Source: Zancudomyces culisetae (Eukaryota; Kickxellomycota; Harpellomycetes; Harpellales; Legeriomycetaceae). Taken from it: a stretch of 22,565 nt of DNA. The stretch lies in NCBI GenBank assembly GCA_001969505.1, contig LSSK01000469.1, forward strand, positions 1-22,565. Direction: 5' to 3'. Below are positions 19,381-22,565 of the stretch, one piece after another (position 1 is the first letter of the stretch; each line of letters starts with the position of its first letter). The position numbers and the translations under genes are program-made. Below the pieces are notes generated by a model. It did not search any database, was not told where the DNA came from, and was given only the letters and a program-made list of their open reading frames with translations.

Positions 19381-21984
19381 TCAGCCATTTAATATGTTTT
19401 GTACAAACTCGTAAACGTTATCGTTTATGAGGCATGTAGACTCCTCGCTGTTTAGTCCTGTTGCTACAAGTACAGAATTTACAAGCATATATTAGCAAAG
19501 GTTAACAATATATACATGGGAATATAAATCATTTTAATCAAAGAATCGACAACAATTGGCAGATAGGTCTTTTTAAAAATATTGTAGAAACTATGCCATC
19601 CGACACCCCTCCAAAAGAAGGAAAAATGTCGTCGGCTTTTTTTTTTTGGTTGGTAGGGCGTAGAAAGCTAGTAACATACCTTGTGATTTCAACATGCTGC
19701 TTTGTGTAGAGCTAAGTGAATAACCATTCGGTTGTTGAATGTTGCTGTCATGGCTGATATCATTGCCCGCTGGAAATTTTTTACCATCACAAGCAGAGTT
19801 ATTCGCGCCACCACCTAAAAGAGCTGAGATTGAGTCATTGATACTATCCCCAAGACCATTACTGTTGGTGTTGTTGACAATGCCGGGCTGAGACAAACTT
19901 TGTTTAAAGGGTTCTAATTTGATAGCAAAAATTTAGTACTTTTCAACAGTTTCTTACCCGATTGGAAAAAGATGTATTAATAATAATAATGTTATTATTA
20001 TTATTATATTATGGCCATATCATCCCATAAAGCCAAAAAAATCGCTCCTGGTAAAAGATGATAATAAAGTATAAAGATAAAAAATGGTTCAGCGCTTACC
20101 AGTTCCAAATGAACCACATGTATTTCGCACACCCAAAAACAACTGATCTAACTGGAACTTATTCACACCAGGTCTGCTCTCAAATCCATATAATGCACTA
20201 TCGGTTTGAACTTGTAGTGCATTCAGGACATCATCCTGCATGCTATGGTTCTGTGTTAGTTTGGTTCCCGACAGCATAGTAAGGTCAGAACTTTTGAGGG
20301 TAGTACTGCCAGAATTTACTAAACTATTGCTCTGGCTATTCCTATTATCACCTGTCATAAACACGCTCGGTGTTGAATCAACACTACCTAGCAGTGTTGC
20401 TGTAGCGTTTGCATCAACCTTTGTATTTGACACACTATTTCTTTCAAAGTCAGGGAGCTGGGTTATCATTGATGCTTCAGTTGGGTTTGTTGGATGTGTG
20501 GTGTTGGTATTAAATCCAGTTATGGATATATCGCCATTGTTACTGTTTCTATTGCTGTTGCTGTTGCTGTTGCTGTTATTTTCAACGGCCTGAAGACCGT
20601 TGATAGACATCATGTTATAAAACTTGTTCTGTGTTTCTTGGTTTGTGAATAGTTGTCTTTCGTTGAATTGCATGAGTTGGTCGAATTGAATTGGCTTGTT
20701 TGATTTTTCTAGGTTGCCCGTATTAAAGATAGTATCTGTGCTTCTATTCTGAGCTCCAAAGGCTTTGTTAAAAAGCACTGAGCTAACCATATCGTCCGTG
20801 TTATCATAGAGGATACCAACTTTTGTAGGCTCTGCGTTTAACTTTTTTGACATTGGGAAAAATTCATTCTCAATTCCTAGACCCCTTTTAAGTGTAGGAG
20901 AAGCGTGTGATATCTTGTTGGTGTCATTATTAACTGCAATGTTGGACAGACTGCTATTACTGTTTACATAACCTGGCATTTTTGTATCATGTGGATCTTT
21001 TTCTTTGTCTTTTAGCTTATTTTCGTGCTTTTTGTGCCTTTTTTCCATTTTACCTTTCTGAAGTTGTCTTGTTATATCATTTTCCAAAGCTCTTTTTAAT
21101 GCTTCACTTTCACCATCCGCTCTGTTATTGTACCCATAGAGGTCTTGTGTATTCATAAAACTTGAGTTACCATACATAAACTCGCGCGGATCATAGAAGG
21201 CAGGATTAGAATATATTTGACTTATAGGATACTCTCTAGGCAAGATAAGCGAGCCTTGAGACTTTGATCCACCTGCCATGATTGGAAGAGAGTTTGCATT
21301 TAATCTATTTTCATACCGTAGAAACGGTGCATATGTGTTATACCCAAACCTGTTGCCATAGCCATATGCACCATATACAAGTGCTTGTTGGTTCTTATGC
21401 AGCTTTAAGTGTCTTCTCAAATTACTCAGTACAGAAAACCTTTTCATACAACCTGGGAAAGTACATTCGTGTGGTTTTTCACCTGTGTGTGTATAAATAT
21501 GTATGGTAAGAGAAGATGGTCTTGTAAATGATTTATTGCAGTATTCACAGTAATATTTGATCACCTCTTTTTCGTTTGCGCCCTTGGGGTTGTTGTTTGT
21601 TTTGGAGCTCTCGTTCTCACTAGCAGTATTTTCTGTGCTTGTGACTGTCATCACTCCCCCACTATTACTTTTGCCAGTTGACATAACATTGGGCTCTTTA
21701 TTTTCACACTGTTCATCTTTACTGTATTTGAGCTTTAAGTTCTTTTTGTCTGATTCTTCATGTGAAGACTTAGTTAGTGATGCTTTTCCAAACGAAAGTG
21801 TGGTATCATTTCGTTGATTTAAGAAGTTTGAAGAAAGAAACAGATTTTCTGAACCTATGTTGTCCTTTAGGAAGATTGATTCCAACGATATTTCTGCATT
21901 TCCTGTCTGTTGGTTTTGTGTATGCAATGCATCATGTTCAGTAAAATTTGAGCCTAAACTGTGTATCCTTGACTTGACATCCAT
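19381..21984 (-). CDS. Two-finger C2H2 zinc-finger transcription factor, three exons
   Basis: This predicted nuclear DNA-binding protein of 733 residues is assembled from exons 21984-20100, 19913-19680 and 19463-19381. The two fingers are C146-C149-H162-H166 and C174-C179-H192-H196, joined by the classical TGEKP linker, with TRPSSLTIH and RFSVLSNLRRH in the recognition regions. This two-finger pattern resembles fungal FlbC-type regulators, from memory and not by search. The rest is Asn/Ser-rich and low in order, with a basic segment (KMEKRHKKHENKLKDKEKD) around residue 315 that may be a nuclear signal, and an Asn-Ser repeat from a (TTGCTG)4 tract. Exon 1 ends in phase 1 (ACT G|GTAAGC). Splicing to AACCCTTTAAAC keeps the frame, and exon 2 ends at CAAG|GTATGT. 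Exon 3 adds ATGLNSEES...VQNILNG and stops at 19381-19383. The total of 2202 bases divides by three. Without splicing, the frame ends three codons past the first donor. The target genes are unknown. Confidence 0.85.
19464..19679 (-). other. C2H2 gene intron 2 (216 bp)
   Basis: On the minus strand the donor is the consensus GTATGT and the acceptor is CTTGTAG. A GCTAATA sequence about 30 bases before the acceptor is the best branch candidate. Several upstream AGs exist, but this acceptor gives an open, acidic and hydrophobic 27-residue terminus in the right phase. The exact acceptor is inferred. Confidence 0.7.
19914..20099 (-). other. C2H2 gene intron 1 (186 bp)
   Basis: On the minus strand the donor is GTAAGC, the branch site TACTAAA lies at 19940-19934 and the acceptor AAATTAG is about 20 bases later. 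All three fit yeast splicing signals, and the junction keeps the frame (phase 1). A TAA/TTA inverted repeat lies near the middle of the intron. Confidence 0.85.
19978..20003. repeat. TAA/TTA inverted repeat within intron 1
   Basis: Two perfect 12-base arms (TAATAATAATAA and its complement) flank a two-base centre, with further TTA units on the right. In RNA this could form a hairpin between the donor and the branch site. It is also a trinucleotide microsatellite and thus likely polymorphic. Confidence 0.85.
20552..20575 (-). repeat. (TTGCTG)4 hexanucleotide repeat coding Asn-Ser
   Basis: Four perfect TTGCTG units (CAGCAA on the coding strand) lie within exon 1 of the C2H2 gene and encode alternating Ser/Asn in an Asn-rich, probably disordered region. 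Unit-length changes keep the frame. Confidence 0.85.
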
Positions 21985-22206
21985 CTTTTTTTTGTATTTC
22001 CGTAAAAATGTTGAACCTTATTGTAACTAATTGCAGTGAAGGCTATATTCAATCTTGCTTGCTTCGATATTTTTAAAACTTGGGATGGTTGTAAATTCCT
22101 AAAAGTTGAGTGTGCGTTTACTCCACGTTTGTATTATCTTTTAATCTGTTCTTCACCAAAGCTTTGTGTCAGAGATGTTGCATTACTTTTATTGTAAACT
22201 GATCTA

Positions 22207-22219
22207 CTTCGTGAATTGG
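22207..22219 (+). repeat. Direct repeat copy 1, CTTCGTGAATTGG
   Basis: This is the first of two identical 13-mers, about 225 bases upstream of the C2H2 ATG. The second copy is at 22528-22540 in the same orientation, 321 bases away. I saw no third copy in the window. Confidence 0.85.
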
Positions 22220-22501
22220 CAACAGTACCAAGGTTGGATGTCTCGGGTTCTTTTCTTAATTTTTTTTATAGGTATTCTCTCGTAAATATAATAAGCACCA
22301 AATACACCCTGTCCAAAACCAGTTAAATACCTGTATGTGATATGGGAAGGAAAATTGATATATAGAAATATGTATGATAACCAAAGCTGATTTTAAAACA
22401 AAGTTTTGTAGATAAACGTTTAAAGTCGTATTGTTATGCTTAAAAAATGCTATGTAATCGATAAGAGTACTAATGGTTTCTATATATTATAAATAGATCT
22501 A

Positions 22502-22516
22502 TTATGGTGACCATAA
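22502..22516. promoter_or_regulatory. Perfect palindrome TTATGGTGACCATAA
   Basis: Seven-base arms surround a single central base, 12 bases before the second copy of the 13-bp repeat. Such symmetry suits a dimeric DNA-binding protein, but no known yeast factor site was matched with confidence. Confidence 0.4.
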
Positions 22517-22527
22517 GAATGCATCAC

Positions 22528-22540
22528 CTTCGTGAATTGG
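22528..22540 (+). repeat. Direct repeat copy 2, CTTCGTGAATTGG
   Basis: This is the second identical 13-mer, about 545 bases upstream of the C2H2 ATG and next to the palindrome at 22502-22516. Confidence 0.85.
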
Positions 22541-22565
22541 TGTACTTATATAACAAATACGTGTG

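Larger units (their letters stand above)
21985..22565. other. Upstream region of the C2H2 gene
   Basis: This 581-base AT-rich sequence up to the window edge contains no supportable gene. It holds the promoter and leader of the minus-strand C2H2 gene and possibly of a gene beyond the edge. It carries the 13-bp direct repeat and the palindrome listed separately. Confidence 0.6.

Overview
The window looks like nuclear DNA of a budding yeast (Saccharomycotina). It is AT-rich, has long mostly intronless genes, homopolymeric A/T tracts in the spacers, and a few short introns with yeast-type signals (GTATGT and GTAAGC donors, a TACTAAA branch site). CTG codons fall on near-invariant leucines of the histidine-synthesis enzyme HIS7, so CTG is read as leucine and the CTG-Ser and CTG-Ala clades are unlikely. 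A WD-type N-terminus on the inositol 5-phosphatase and introns in HIS7 and in a zinc-finger gene argue against a close relative of S. cerevisiae. I cannot name the species from sequence alone.

Layout, left to right. (1) 1-516: C-terminal end of a Dal5/Tna1-type major facilitator permease, cut by the window edge. (2) 517-2329: AT-rich spacer ending in a six-residue upstream ORF. (3) 2330-5728 (+): inositol polyphosphate 5-phosphatase of 1132 residues with an N-terminal beta-propeller-like half and a proline-rich insertion inside its catalytic domain. (4) 5956-8472 (-): KEX2-type proprotein convertase, convergent with the phosphatase and with all catalytic residues present. (5) 8473-14782: about 6.3 kb without a convincing gene, which is exceptional beside the density of the rest. 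It holds promoter-like blocks, G/C homopolymers and two doubtful micro-ORFs. (6) 14783-16090 (+): an unrecognised protein with an N-terminal SAM domain and a very basic helical segment. (7) 17141-18906 (+): HIS7, the bifunctional glutaminase/cyclase of histidine biosynthesis, with one 110-bp intron. (8) 19381-21984 (-): a two-finger C2H2 transcription factor rebuilt here as three exons, with two introns near its 3' end. (9) 21985-22565: upstream region of that gene, with a 13-bp direct repeat and a perfect 15-bp palindrome.

The genes do not form one pathway. They are a mixed set of transport, phosphoinositide turnover, late-Golgi proprotein processing, probable signalling or transcriptional regulation, and amino-acid synthesis. 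The features most worth checking are the 6.3-kb gene-free interval upstream of the SAM-domain gene, the proline-rich insertion that splits the phosphatase catalytic core, the unplaced SAM plus basic-region protein, and the 3'-end introns of the zinc-finger gene. No mobile element, CRISPR array, rRNA or tRNA gene was recognised by eye.
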